55,659 nucleotides of DNA from CAZJRQ01 sp964548535 (lineage in GTDB: Bacteria; Bacillota; Clostridia; Oscillospirales; Ruminococcaceae): positions 1-55,659 of the forward strand of contig CAZJRQ010000015.1 in assembly GCA_964548535.1 (NCBI GenBank), written 5' to 3'. The notes under the pieces were generated by a model. The model did no database searches. It was given only the letters and a program-made list of their open reading frames with translations, and was not told where the DNA came from. Made by a program: the position numbers and the translations under genes. Below, in pieces: positions 25,124-35,101 of the stretch (position 1 is its first letter; each line of letters starts with the position of its first letter).

Positions 25124-26305
25124 TTAGATTCTTGCAACACCAGTATCTCTAGCAGCCTGAGCAACAGCCTTAGCAACAGCATCAGCTACAGCCTTATCAA
25201 GTGCTGAAGGAATGATGTATTCAGCAGTTAGCTCATCATCCTTAACGAATTCAGCAATAGCCTTAGCAGCAGCAATCTTCATATCGTCATTGATGTCGCT
25301 AGCACGAACATCCAAAGCACCTCTGAAAATTCCTGGGAAAGCCAAAACGTTGTTAATCTGATTTGGGAAGTCACTACGTCCAGTACCGATTACAGCAGCG
25401 CCAGCCTCACGAGCTAGGTCAGGCATAATCTCTGGAGTAGGGTTAGCCATTGGGAATAGAATTGGATTAGGAGCCATGCTCTTAACCATTTCAGGAGTTA
25501 CACAACCAGGAGCCGAAACTCCGATAAATACGTCAGCACCAGCAAGAACCTCTGCAAGTGTACCCTTACGCATTTCCTTATTAGTAATCTCAGCCATCTC
25601 AGCCTTTTCAGCGTTAAGACCATCTCTGCCCTTGTAAATAGCACCAGTACGGTCACAAAGAACAACGTCCTTAAGACCCATTGAAATAAGTAGCTTAATA
25701 ATAGCAATACCAGCAGCGCCAGCACCACTAGTTACAACTCTAATCTCTTCAATCTTCTTGCCAGTTAGCTTAAGAGCGTTAAGCATAGCAGCAAGAGTAA
25801 CAACAGCAGTACCATGCTGGTCATCGTGGAAAATTGGAATATCACAGCATTCCTTAAGTTTTCTTTCAATCTCGAAACATCTAGGAGCAGAAATATCCTC
25901 AAGATTAACTCCGCCGAAGCTTCCAGCCAAAAGCTTAACTGTATTTACAATATCATCAACTTCTTTTGAACGAACACATAGAGGAATAGCATCCACATCA
26001 CCGAATGCCTTGAAAAGTGCACATTTACCTTCCATAACAGGCATACCAGCCTCAGGTCCAATATCGCCAAGACCCAAAACAGCAGTACCGTCAGTTACAA
26101 CAGCAACAAGGTTTGAACGTCTTGTCAACTCATAGCTCTTGTCAACGTCCTTCTGAATTTCAAGACAAGGTTCAGCAACACCAGGTGTATAAGCTAGTGA
26201 CAAGTCATCTCTAGTCTCTAAAGGTGCACGGCAAATTACCTCTATTTTACCTTTCCATTCTTTGTGAAGCTTAAGTGATTCTTTTGCGTAATCCATTAAA
26301 TTCAA
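25124..26305 (-). CDS. Malic enzyme (malate to pyruvate + CO2)
   Basis: The 393-residue protein is of the short bacterial malic enzyme type, without a phosphotransacetylase domain. Seen are LSLAYTPGVAEPCLEI, TDGTAVLGLGDIGPEAGMPV, EGKCALFKAFGDVDAIPLC, IPIFHDDQHGTAVV (metal and substrate binding), the NAD(P) loop VTSGAGAAGIAI near residue 190, and NPTPEIMPDLA. It decarboxylates malate to pyruvate, making NAD(P)H. It is the second gene of an operon with a malate dehydrogenase-like gene 61 nt upstream, forming a malate shunt. Start at ATG 26305. Confidence 0.92.
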   Translation of the reverse strand: MNLMDYAKESLKLHKEWKGKIEVICRAPLETRDDLSLAYTPGVAEPCLEIQKDVDKSYELTRRSNLVAVVTDGTAVLGLGDIGPEAGMPVMEGKCALFKAFGDVDAIPLCVRSKEVDDIVNTVKLLAGSFGGVNLEDISAPRCFEIERKLKECCDIPIFHDDQHGTAVVTLAAMLNALKLTGKKIEEIRVVTSGAGAAGIAIIKLLISMGLKDVVLCDRTGAIYKGRDGLNAEKAEMAEITNKEMRKGTLAEVLAGADVFIGVSAPGCVTPEMVKSMAPNPILFPMANPTPEIMPDLAREAGAAVIGTGRSDFPNQINNVLAFPGIFRGALDVRASDINDDMKIAAAKAIAEFVKDDELTAEYIIPSALDKAVADAVAKAVAQAARDTGVARI

Positions 26306-26366
26306 GTCCTTTCAAATTAAAATTATGACGACAAATTATATATTTTATATAGATAAAGACAGACAA

Positions 26367-27326
26367 TTAAATTGCCAGCTCGTCAATAACAGCCTTAAGA
26401 GCCTTTGAGCTATGCTGTAGAAGAACCTCTTCCTCAGGAAGAAGTTCAGGAGTAATCTCTCTCTTAATACCATGAGCACCAAGAACGTAAGGAAGACTCA
26501 AGCATACATTTTCAGTACCGTATTTACCATTAGTCAAAGTTGAAATTGTAGAAACAGTACCAGCATCACGAATAATGCTCTCGCAAATTTGCTTAACAGA
26601 AAGTGCAATTGCATAATAAGTAGCGCCCTTGCAAGCGATTACCTGAGCACCAGCAGTTCTAACATCATTTTCAATTTCCTTTGCTTTAGCAGCAACACTA
26701 ACACCGTCCTCAGTACTGAACTCGCTCAATTCCATACCAGCAACACTAACCAAAGACCAAGGAACCATAGCAGTATCACCATGCTCACCAAACACATAAC
26801 CATGTACATTCTGAGTATTTACATCAACATACTCAGCAAGGCAAGAACGCAATCTTGAAGAGTCAAGCATTGTACCAGAACCAATAATTCTTGCAGGATC
26901 AATGCTTGTGCACTGAATAACAGCATATGTAAGTACGTCAACAGGGTTACTAACAATGATATAAACAGCATCAGGAGCAACCTTCTCAACCTGTGGCATA
27001 ACCTCTTTAATAATGTTTACATTAATCTGTGCAAGATCAATTCTGCTCTGACCAGGCTTACGAGCAATTCCTAAAGTAACAATTACAATGTCAGAATCAG
27101 CTGCATCAGCATAATCACCTGAACGAATATCAACTTCTGGACAAAAAGCAATACCCTGACGAATATCCATTGCCTCACCCTTAGCCTTGTCCTTATTGAT
27201 GTCAACAAGTACAAGCTCAGAACAAAGTCCCTCAAGTGTTAAAGTGTATGCAATTGACGCTCCAACATTTCCAGCACCTAAAATTGTAATTTTCTTTCCT
27301 TTTTTGATTGAATTCTTATCCACCAT
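26367..27326 (-). CDS. mdh: Malate dehydrogenase of the LDH-like family
   Basis: The 319-residue protein has the NAD loop ILGAGNVGASIAYTL, VSNPVDVLTY, GSGTMLDSSRLRS and the catalytic VFGEHGDTAMVPWS. The substrate-specificity residue before KPG is Arg (LGIARKPGQSR), as in malate dehydrogenases; lactate dehydrogenases have Gln (QKPGE). It would therefore reduce oxaloacetate to malate with NADH rather than pyruvate to lactate. Family-level annotation tools often call such proteins L-lactate dehydrogenase. It leads an operon with malic enzyme, which supports the malate reading. RBS GAGGAGGAATT. Confidence 0.8.
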   Translation of the reverse strand: MVDKNSIKKGKKITILGAGNVGASIAYTLTLEGLCSELVLVDINKDKAKGEAMDIRQGIAFCPEVDIRSGDYADAADSDIVIVTLGIARKPGQSRIDLAQINVNIIKEVMPQVEKVAPDAVYIIVSNPVDVLTYAVIQCTSIDPARIIGSGTMLDSSRLRSCLAEYVDVNTQNVHGYVFGEHGDTAMVPWSLVSVAGMELSEFSTEDGVSVAAKAKEIENDVRTAGAQVIACKGATYYAIALSVKQICESIIRDAGTVSTISTLTNGKYGTENVCLSLPYVLGAHGIKREITPELLPEEEVLLQHSSKALKAVIDELAI

Positions 27327-27340
27327 AATTCCTCCTCAAT

Positions 27341-27369
27341 ATCATATCACAAGAACACATTTTTTTCAA
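27341..27369 (-). promoter_or_regulatory. Proximal mdh promoter candidate
   Basis: TTGAAA (27364-27369), 17-bp spacer, TATGAT (27341-27346). It would give a very short leader of about 7 nt that nearly abuts the RBS, so it may be minor. Confidence 0.45.
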
Positions 27370-27460
27370 GTGCATATTTTCTATTTTTTTCAAAATATAT
27401 AGAGAGAAAAACAGTATATATACATTACAAATATTAAAAACATATTCCGCATTGTCTCAC

Positions 27461-27544
27461 ATTATATCACTATCGTCAACAGATTTCAAGCTTTTAAAGT
27501 GATATTTAAGTAAAAATAAAGTTAATAAACTGTAAACGTTAACT
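27461..27544 (-). promoter_or_regulatory. Distal mdh promoter with cre-like site
   Basis: TTGAAA (27484-27489), 17-bp spacer, TATAAT (27461-27466). About 40 nt upstream lies CTGTAAACGTTAACT (27530-27544), which fits the CcpA catabolite-responsive element consensus WTGWAARCGYTWWCW except for the first base. Its position upstream of the -35 is that of an activating cre. Confidence 0.5.
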
Positions 27545-27584
27545 AATGCGTATATCTCGACACATCATATACAAATAAACGCAT

Positions 27585-27620
27585 AAAAACACACTGATTT
27601 TACATAGAAACCAGTGTGTA
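27585..27620 (-). terminator. Terminator of addBA
   Basis: Eight-base-pair stem ACACACTG / CAGTGTGT (27589-27596 with 27612-27619) followed by T residues on the minus strand, 11 nt after the addA stop. Confidence 0.7.
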
Positions 27621-27630
27621 AAATATCAGA

Positions 27631-30600
27631 TTAAGCGTTCATATCAATCTCAACGCCCTTGTTAAGTCTAAAAGAATATATGTAGCATGTTTTAATTGGA
27701 ATACCCAAAATCAAGTCCAAAGCAGCTTTATAAAGCTCAAGCTGCGACTGGTATTCATAAAGCTGTGACTCATCAGTAAAATTATCTGTCTTGTAATCTA
27801 CCAAAATATAGCCATCGTCTTCCTTAAATATACAGTCGGCAATACCCTGAAGCATTGAACCTGATGTAACATATTCGCTGTATTTTTCCGGCAAATTCAG
27901 GTTAGAAAAACTAACTAAAAATTGCTTTTCACGAATTATCTCGTCACTATCACTCATGCGTCTGTAAAAATCACCGCTGAAGAATTTCTCCACCGCCGAA
28001 ACATATACGCCGCTTGCCTCCTTCTCAGAAAAATACCCCTGCGACACCAATCTATCAAGCTCAGCTGATACATTTTGAGATGCCTTTTCATAATCGGCAA
28101 GTTCCATGAATAGATGAGTGTAAGTACCCTTTTGAGCGGAAGAAAGCTTGCCAATTTCATCAGAAAGCTTAGGAAGCTGAGGATAAAATTCAGGATTTTC
28201 CTCACCTAATTCAAGCTCTTTTTCCTTGCGAACAAACTCCGTAACAGTTATCTTTGAAGGCACATCCATGCTCTTGGAAACATATTCAAATGCATATCTT
28301 TCTGACAGCTTATCAACTAATTTCTGATTAGCCTTTTGCTCAATAAAACTTGGCTTGCTATTTTCAAAAGCATCACAATCTTCAATCAAATTGAAACTAA
28401 TCAAAGTATCAGTATCAAGCTGCGGCATTTCAGTTTTAATCTGCATTTCCTCAAGAAATTCCAGATTATTAGGATAACATAAAAGCACTGCACAAAGCCA
28501 TTTAAGATATGAATCACCACTTCTGATAATCCGCGAATTTATACCGCCGCTGCGTGAAATATCATCAGCAAGTTTCGCAATAATTTTACGTGTATCATAC
28601 TGAGCACTTGAACTTTCCTTAATCGTAATAGGAATAAAAATCTTCTCTTTTGCTCTTGTCAAAGCAACATATAATAAACGGATTTCCTCACTTAAAAGCT
28701 TGTCACGTAAAATCGACTGCATAGCGCTATAGGATAGAGTGTTAGTCCTAGAAAGATTAGCATGATTTAACAGCTCAAATCCAACTCCAACCTGCTCATC
28801 CATCAGCATATTTCCTTGCAAATCCTTAAGATAAAATTTCTTACCGACACCGCAAAGAAAAACAAATGGATACTCAAGCCCCTTAGATTTGTGAATAGTT
28901 TTCACAAAAACACAGTCGCCGCCCTCAGTAACAGTAACCGCCTGTTTAAAATCATTACCGCTTTCCGAAACCGCCTCGAAATATCTAATAAAGCCTGAAA
29001 TTCCACCCTCTCCGCTATTTTCATAAGTCGATGCATATTCAAGTAGAAGTCGCAAGTTTGCCCTTTTCTGCTTACTATTTTCAAAAGCAGAAGCTACCGC
29101 ATAAAAATCGGTTTCATCATAAATTTTACGAATCAATCTAGATAATGACATTCCAGATGAATAAAATCTCAAACGTTTTATAAGCTCTATAGATTGACAG
29201 CATTTTTGTTCAAGGGCATTATCATTTAAGCACAATTTTTCGGACTCTTTCCCACTGCTGTCATCATCCTTAGCGACCGCATTCATAACCTGATACATGC
29301 GTTTAGTATACTTTCCGCTCTCGATGCAAAGACGTCTTATCCCAGCAATTTCGTCAGCATTAAAGCTCATAACAGGTGACATCATAACCGATGCCAGCGC
29401 AATATCATTCATCGGATTGTCAATCACTTTCAGCAAATTTATCATGACTGAAATTTCTCGTGAGCGGATATAGCCTTTTGTTTCTTCACAAAAAGCCTTT
29501 AATCCAACAGATTCAAGAGCAGCCGAAAGCTTACTGGTTGTTTCAGCAGTACGTGCCAAAACACAAAAATCAGAAGGTGTGCAGGGACGTGATTTTTCAT
29601 CGCCGCTAGAATAAACAGGGTGTCCCTCATCAATCAGCTGTCTAATTCTCTTAGCGACCACCAAATTCTCTTGAGTAAATAAAACATACTCGTCCTCATC
29701 AGCGTCACCGCTATCTTTATCATCTTCGCTATTTTTGCTGTCAGAATCAGCACTATCTTTATCTGACCTAATCATTAAAATCTCAGTATCAAGATTTTCA
29801 CCAGCATAATTTGCGCCAAGCTGTAAACGTTCAGAACCGCTGTAATCAACCTCACCAACCTGCTCACTCATTATATTTTCAAAAAGATAATTAACAAAAT
29901 CGATTATATTTTTTCGACTTCTAAAGTTTGATTTTAAATCAATCGACTTCAAGATTTCAGAGTTTTCATTCTGCCTAGCATTCTCTCTAGCCTGTAAAAA
30001 AAGCTTTGGATTTGATTTTCTGAAACGATAAATAGCCTGCTTAACATCACCAACAACAAACACGTTTTTACCCAAGAAATCCAAATCATCAGTATCAGAA
30101 ATCGCCTTAAAAATAAGCTCCTGAAGATTATTAACGTCCTGAAATTCATCAATCAAAATAACTTGATAATCGCGATTATTCACAATCTCATCAGCAAGTG
30201 GAGTCCGCGCAATATTACCATTTTCATACTTAACTAGAAGCTCAATTGACATACGCTCTACATCAGAAAATTGAAGAGAGTTTTTCTCAACCTTAGCTGC
30301 CCAAGCATACTGTTCAGCACTCTTACAAAGCCCGCAAAGCAACTGAAAAACACATCTAGCAGTGAGCATATCATCTCTAATATTAACCCCAATTTTCCCA
30401 AGCGATTTATTAATGTCACTAACTATATCCTTATATTTATCTCGATGATTTTTAATCAGCTGAATATTGGCATCTCTTAACTGTAAAACGCCCTCAGGAA
30501 ATTCACCTTCCTTTGGCTTGTAAAAAGTCATTCTTCCGAACGAATTATTTTTAAACTCATTATAAAAATCTTCCCAGCAATAATCTCCCAGATGCTTCTT

Positions 30601-31389
30601 AAGCAATTTAAGTTTTTCACATTCATCATTAAGAACTGTTATAACCTTTTCTCCAAAATTCAAATTCGAGTTATTATTGTGAAAGATATTTACAGCCAAT
30701 TCATTTTCCTTAATTGCATCATCTAGCCGTTCAGAATATTCATCAACCAAGATTTCTATATACATCTTAATTTTTTCTTCATCAGTAAAACTCTTTTCCT
30801 GCTCACTAATCCAACTGTCAGGAAAAGCAAGTGAGCTCAAAAATTTGTACAATTCACGTACATTATTAGCTACCTGATTTTCGTTATTATTTGAAAGCAC
30901 GTCAACCAAAAAATCCAAATCAGCAGGTGAATTTTCAGATAAATCATCAATAGCCTTATCAATCGAATCGCTGACAATCAAATCAGCTTCAGTATCATCA
31001 ATAATTTTAATTCCATCCTGCAAATCAAACTCGTTAATATTGCTGTTCACAAGGTCAAGACAGAATGAATTTATAGTACTAATTTTAGCCATAGCAAGCT
31101 TATCCTGCTGTTTTTGCAGCCATTTTTTCTGATCAAGATTTTGCTCAACAGCTATTTTCTTCTCAAATGCAGACGATAATTTTTCTTTCATTTGAGTAGT
31201 CGCATCAACTGTAAAAGTAACCGCCAATAGTCGGTCAGCAGGAACATTTTTAGTCCTATCAGCCAGCAAATTTATAGTTCGTTCAATAAGCACTGCAGTC
31301 TTTCCACTTCCCGCAGCAGCTGAAACAACAACGCCCCTGTCTGTCGTATCAATCGCCAACTGTTGGTCATCTGTCCATTTTACAGACAT
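27631..31389 (-). CDS. addA: ATP-dependent helicase/nuclease subunit A
   Basis: The 1252-residue UvrD-like helicase-nuclease is the motor of the AddAB complex, which processes double-strand breaks for RecA loading. Motifs: Q-motif WTDDQQLAID, Walker A SAAAGSGKTAVLIERT near residue 25, LIDEFQDVNNLQ, VFVVGDVKQAIYRFRKSNP, TIHKSKGLEYPFVFL, LLYVALTRAKEKIF, and a C-terminal RecB-like nuclease with GIADCIFKEDDGYILVDYKT. The ATG at 31389 has AAGGGTGG just upstream; a GTG nine bases earlier overlaps that site. Length is normal for AddA. Co-transcribed with addB, 29 nt apart. Confidence 0.95.
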   Translation of the reverse strand: MSVKWTDDQQLAIDTTDRGVVVSAAAGSGKTAVLIERTINLLADRTKNVPADRLLAVTFTVDATTQMKEKLSSAFEKKIAVEQNLDQKKWLQKQQDKLAMAKISTINSFCLDLVNSNINEFDLQDGIKIIDDTEADLIVSDSIDKAIDDLSENSPADLDFLVDVLSNNNENQVANNVRELYKFLSSLAFPDSWISEQEKSFTDEEKIKMYIEILVDEYSERLDDAIKENELAVNIFHNNNSNLNFGEKVITVLNDECEKLKLLKKHLGDYCWEDFYNEFKNNSFGRMTFYKPKEGEFPEGVLQLRDANIQLIKNHRDKYKDIVSDINKSLGKIGVNIRDDMLTARCVFQLLCGLCKSAEQYAWAAKVEKNSLQFSDVERMSIELLVKYENGNIARTPLADEIVNNRDYQVILIDEFQDVNNLQELIFKAISDTDDLDFLGKNVFVVGDVKQAIYRFRKSNPKLFLQARENARQNENSEILKSIDLKSNFRSRKNIIDFVNYLFENIMSEQVGEVDYSGSERLQLGANYAGENLDTEILMIRSDKDSADSDSKNSEDDKDSGDADEDEYVLFTQENLVVAKRIRQLIDEGHPVYSSGDEKSRPCTPSDFCVLARTAETTSKLSAALESVGLKAFCEETKGYIRSREISVMINLLKVIDNPMNDIALASVMMSPVMSFNADEIAGIRRLCIESGKYTKRMYQVMNAVAKDDDSSGKESEKLCLNDNALEQKCCQSIELIKRLRFYSSGMSLSRLIRKIYDETDFYAVASAFENSKQKRANLRLLLEYASTYENSGEGGISGFIRYFEAVSESGNDFKQAVTVTEGGDCVFVKTIHKSKGLEYPFVFLCGVGKKFYLKDLQGNMLMDEQVGVGFELLNHANLSRTNTLSYSAMQSILRDKLLSEEIRLLYVALTRAKEKIFIPITIKESSSAQYDTRKIIAKLADDISRSGGINSRIIRSGDSYLKWLCAVLLCYPNNLEFLEEMQIKTEMPQLDTDTLISFNLIEDCDAFENSKPSFIEQKANQKLVDKLSERYAFEYVSKSMDVPSKITVTEFVRKEKELELGEENPEFYPQLPKLSDEIGKLSSAQKGTYTHLFMELADYEKASQNVSAELDRLVSQGYFSEKEASGVYVSAVEKFFSGDFYRRMSDSDEIIREKQFLVSFSNLNLPEKYSEYVTSGSMLQGIADCIFKEDDGYILVDYKTDNFTDESQLYEYQSQLELYKAALDLILGIPIKTCYIYSFRLNKGVEIDMNA

Positions 31390-31418
31390 TTGTACCACCC
31401 TTTCTCATAAGCTTATTT

Positions 31419-34400
31419 TTATTCATTATTACCAACATCATTAGTTTCATCGCACATTTTATCAATTTCAGCGTCAAGCAAATGCTTATCCGACTTGTTT
31501 ACTCTTCTAGGATTTTTGGGTGACGCATTACCGCAAATACTCCAGAAATCACAATATCTGCAAGCAATTTTTGCATTTCTTCCATCGCCTTTACAAATAG
31601 GATCAGCCGCAATATCACCCTCAAGAAGTCTCTGTGCCAAAAGCTCAATCTTTTTAAATGCAAACTCTGACAAAGCATTGAAATATGTATAATCACAAGG
31701 CGGCTTGCTGCCTTCGGTAATATCGCCATTATTTTTTCTTGTAAATAAAGTAAATAGACCCTTGTAATCATTATTTAAAGCATCCAAAGTATCTTCATTT
31801 TCAATCATCATGCCATCAGGTTTACAATTTTTGATTTGTTCCAAAAACATTTTTCCTTGCAAATCATCTGCTTTTTCAACTGCCGACGGAGTAAAATCAG
31901 CATGACAGCTTTTTATATGCGAATACATAATACCAGACGGCTCAAGTTTACCATCATAATTCAACCGATTATCAGTATTTATAACAGCATATAGATAAAT
32001 GAACATCTGCAAATTCAGTCCATTGTAAATATCTTCAATATCAAACTTAGTGTCACCAGTTTTGTAATCAACAATTCGCAGATATCTAACTCCATTTTCG
32101 TCCTCAAAAATATCAGCGCGGTCAATAGAACCATAGATATTTATAGTGTATCCGTCTTCTAAAGTCAGCTTTAAAATGCTTTCTCCGTCAGACTTAGCAA
32201 GATTAAATTCGAAAGCGGCTGGCTTGAAAGCTGATTTTTTAAACTCTTCTTGAACAACTTTTATAATACTAAATGCCGACTCCTCGTTTCGTGCAATTCC
32301 TTGCTTAAAGCGTAAAGTCTTACCAAAATCTCCGCCCATTTCATCTGCAATATATCTAGAAAATTCAGCATTAATTTTATCACGCAAGGTCTGCTCATCA
32401 AAGTCAACAAACTTCTCGTCATAAACTCGAATGCCATTATCATTGACCTTACTCATAACTTTTTCAAGAGTATTGTGCATTAAATTTCCGAAAAACCTGT
32501 TATTAATTTCAACCTTTTCCGGAGCATGAAGTTTAAGTCCATACTTGCAAAAAAAGCTAAAAGGACAATTATAAAAATCAGAAACTCTAGTTGCTGATAT
32601 ATTTAAATCATGATTAAAAAATACATCTCTAGCACAATCGCGAGAAAGCTTGTGCGGTTTATTAACTGCCGTCTGCTCAATGAAATCAAGCTTCTGGCGA
32701 TATTTATCAGATAGCAAAAGCGACTCTTTAATTGACTTCACTTCACTGGTCTTATCTTTAGATTTCTCAAGATATTTATAATAAGCCGTAGCATATGAAG
32801 TACAGAAAAAGTCAAGTGGCTTGTCCTGAATTTTCTCAATTTCGATGTGCTCAAACATATCAAAAATCATATTAACAAGCACCGAAGGATTTTTCTTTTT
32901 ACCCTGAGTATCAGATTCAGAACTGATTATGTAAAGCCTGTCATTTGGCATAGAAACTGTCTGATAAACAGTAAGCCTCTCATTCTCAATTGACGACATT
33001 ACCGTAGTATTCAAATTTATATCAACACTCTCAAGCTGACGTTTTTCGCGCTCAGTCAGCAATCCTTTAGACTTAAAATCAGCAGGAAAAATTCCGTCAT
33101 TAGCCTCAAGAACGAACAAAACCTTAACATCATTCAATCGCGAACGTTCTGCACAAGCACATCTTACAGAATCAATTTTCTGTGGCGGAGCAGACACCTT
33201 CATCTGTGAAATCATCATCTTAAATATTTCATAAAATCGTCTTAGCGTCAACACTTCATCGCCCATATTTTCGTAAATTGACTGAACCGCCGCTAGAACT
33301 GTCTTCCAAATTTGTTTAGAAATTCGTCCAAGCTCAAGCTCAGTATCATTTGCAGAACCGCTAGCCATTTTTACCACAGAATAAATTTCTTTTGAAAGCC
33401 CAATCTCGTCTAAAAGAATATAAAGAGCCTTACAAATATCCTGTGCCGTAGCATTAACACAAGCGGACTTAAACTTCTCAAGCGGAGCAATAACAAGCTC
33501 CCTAGTCTGATTAAGTCTAGTAGGAACACTACCACTCTTTTCGCCCGCCGTGAAATCCTCAAGCCACATATTTCCTTGAATATTCCACTTAACGCAGTAG
33601 TTTTCGATATCAGCAATATCGTAATCAAAAATTGAGCAAAGCGGTGATTTTATATACTTGAGCAGATTTTCAGTCTTGTATTCTTTGGAAAGAACACAAG
33701 CAAAAATATTCTTCAAATAAATAACTAGAGCTGACTGCTCTACACTATTATTAGCGTCCAAAAAATACGGAATTTCATAACGCTCAAAAGTTCCCTCAAT
33801 AACAGGAGCAATATCACCCAAGTTTCTAGACGAAACAGCAATATCCTCGTAAGCATAATTTTCTTCACGCACAAGTCGTGAAATTTCCGAACAAACAAAC
33901 TCAACTTCCTCATAAATATCAGTAGCTGACAAAAGCTTAACACCGTGATTATCAGCAGATTTCTTAGGCATTGAAGTGTAAATATTCTCATTAACATAAG
34001 CAATCGACGGCACGGTGTAATTAAATCCAGCAAAAGCTTTTTCATCAAAAGAAACATTCTGAGCCATAGCAATTCCTTCGATATTAGACCTAGTTCTAAT
34101 AGTCTGTGCGAACGGAGTTCTGCTAATCTGAGCATTGTTAGAATCCGAAATTACAAGAGAAATTACAACCGGATTTGCTTGCTTGATAGCACATTCAATC
34201 AGCCTGTATTCGTCTTGTGAAAAGCTGTTGAAAGCGTCAATATAAACGGTCTTCCCCTTGAAAAAATTATTCTCCTTAACAAGCTTTACACACTCACCAA
34301 GCGATGTTAAAGTGTCCTTAAGCCCAGCCCTTGCAAGCTCGTCAAGATAATATTCATATAACCTTGAAAGGTCAAAAAGCTTAGAGCTAACCGAGCCATC

Positions 34401-34835
34401 CAAGCTTTCTGATGCTATCCTCAAATCTTGATATGTAATTCCAGACTGAATAAGCTCGCTAATCAACGCAATAACCTCACCTAAAAAAGCACCTTTGTTA
34501 AGTGAACGCTCATAAAACCGTACATCATGCGTTTCTTTAAGCCTTTTAACTGCCTTGTACATAGTGATGATTTTAGCATTTTCATTTGCATTTTCTTTAG
34601 ATCCTGCTCCGTATTTTCGGCTGATAAGCTCAGCTAACCTATTGAATCCAACGATAGAAACATCGTTAAAAGCCTTAGCACCAAGCAGATTATAAAGCTT
34701 TTTATCATACTCAAAAGAGAACTGATCTGGAATTATAACCATTACGTTTTCGTTGCACTCGCACGATTTTTTTATCAATTGGCAAAAATTTTCGTCGCGA
34801 TTGCTATGGATCCCGCCTGTTACAAATCTAAGCAT
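31419..34835 (-). CDS. addB: ATP-dependent nuclease subunit B
   Basis: The 1138-residue AddB partner has an inactivated helicase core and a C-terminal nuclease (ADIFEDENGVRYLRIVDYKT near residue 935). Cys residues for the iron-sulfur staple are present: NCPFSFFCKYG near 755 and CRYCDFWSICGN near 1092. The N-terminus, LRFVTGGIHSNRDENF, lacks the GxGKT Walker A found in many Firmicute AddB proteins. ATG at 34835 with AAAGGTGG 8 nt upstream; an in-frame upstream extension has no RBS. Its own promoter lies at 34888-34916. Confidence 0.92.
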   Translation of the reverse strand: MLRFVTGGIHSNRDENFCQLIKKSCECNENVMVIIPDQFSFEYDKKLYNLLGAKAFNDVSIVGFNRLAELISRKYGAGSKENANENAKIITMYKAVKRLKETHDVRFYERSLNKGAFLGEVIALISELIQSGITYQDLRIASESLDGSVSSKLFDLSRLYEYYLDELARAGLKDTLTSLGECVKLVKENNFFKGKTVYIDAFNSFSQDEYRLIECAIKQANPVVISLVISDSNNAQISRTPFAQTIRTRSNIEGIAMAQNVSFDEKAFAGFNYTVPSIAYVNENIYTSMPKKSADNHGVKLLSATDIYEEVEFVCSEISRLVREENYAYEDIAVSSRNLGDIAPVIEGTFERYEIPYFLDANNSVEQSALVIYLKNIFACVLSKEYKTENLLKYIKSPLCSIFDYDIADIENYCVKWNIQGNMWLEDFTAGEKSGSVPTRLNQTRELVIAPLEKFKSACVNATAQDICKALYILLDEIGLSKEIYSVVKMASGSANDTELELGRISKQIWKTVLAAVQSIYENMGDEVLTLRRFYEIFKMMISQMKVSAPPQKIDSVRCACAERSRLNDVKVLFVLEANDGIFPADFKSKGLLTEREKRQLESVDINLNTTVMSSIENERLTVYQTVSMPNDRLYIISSESDTQGKKKNPSVLVNMIFDMFEHIEIEKIQDKPLDFFCTSYATAYYKYLEKSKDKTSEVKSIKESLLLSDKYRQKLDFIEQTAVNKPHKLSRDCARDVFFNHDLNISATRVSDFYNCPFSFFCKYGLKLHAPEKVEINNRFFGNLMHNTLEKVMSKVNDNGIRVYDEKFVDFDEQTLRDKINAEFSRYIADEMGGDFGKTLRFKQGIARNEESAFSIIKVVQEEFKKSAFKPAAFEFNLAKSDGESILKLTLEDGYTINIYGSIDRADIFEDENGVRYLRIVDYKTGDTKFDIEDIYNGLNLQMFIYLYAVINTDNRLNYDGKLEPSGIMYSHIKSCHADFTPSAVEKADDLQGKMFLEQIKNCKPDGMMIENEDTLDALNNDYKGLFTLFTRKNNGDITEGSKPPCDYTYFNALSEFAFKKIELLAQRLLEGDIAADPICKGDGRNAKIACRYCDFWSICGNASPKNPRRVNKSDKHLLDAEIDKMCDETNDVGNNE

Positions 34836-34887
34836 TCTGATACCACCTTTTGAAGAAATTTTATGTTTTTTCAATCTTTCTACAAAT

Positions 34888-34916
34888 ATCGTACCATACA
34901 AAATTAGACTTGTCAA
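34888..34916 (-). promoter_or_regulatory. addBA promoter
   Basis: Read leftward, TTGACA (34911-34916), 17-bp spacer, TACGAT (34888-34893). A dyad-containing 29-bp repeat begins about 10 nt upstream of the -35. Confidence 0.7.
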
Positions 34917-34926
34917 CAAGAAATTT

Positions 34927-35101
34927 CATTTACTAGTCCGTTTTTTAGTACTAATAAATATTACATTCAAAAAATAACGCATTTACGTTATTTTCCCATA
35001 TTTTCGCATTTAGAATTTCGAAAGCACAAATATTTAACTAATGAAATACAGATAATCTTAAAATTCAGATATCATTTATTAGTCCTATTTTTTGTACTAA
35101 T
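34927..35101. repeat. Two copies of a 29-bp dyad-containing repeat
   Basis: Copies at 34927-34955 and 35073-35101 match at 25 of 29 positions. Each has arms of the type TTAGTCC...GTACTAA around a T-rich centre. The left copy sits just upstream of the addBA -35; the right one overlaps the last codons of the small ORF at 35097. They may be operators for one regulator or remnants of a small repeat. Confidence 0.55.
34971..34994 (-). terminator. Terminator of the metH operon/small ORF
   Basis: Nine-base-pair stem AAAATAACG / CGTTATTTT with a 6-nt loop, ending in a six-T run on the minus strand. It lies between the small secreted ORF and the addBA promoter. Confidence 0.7.
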
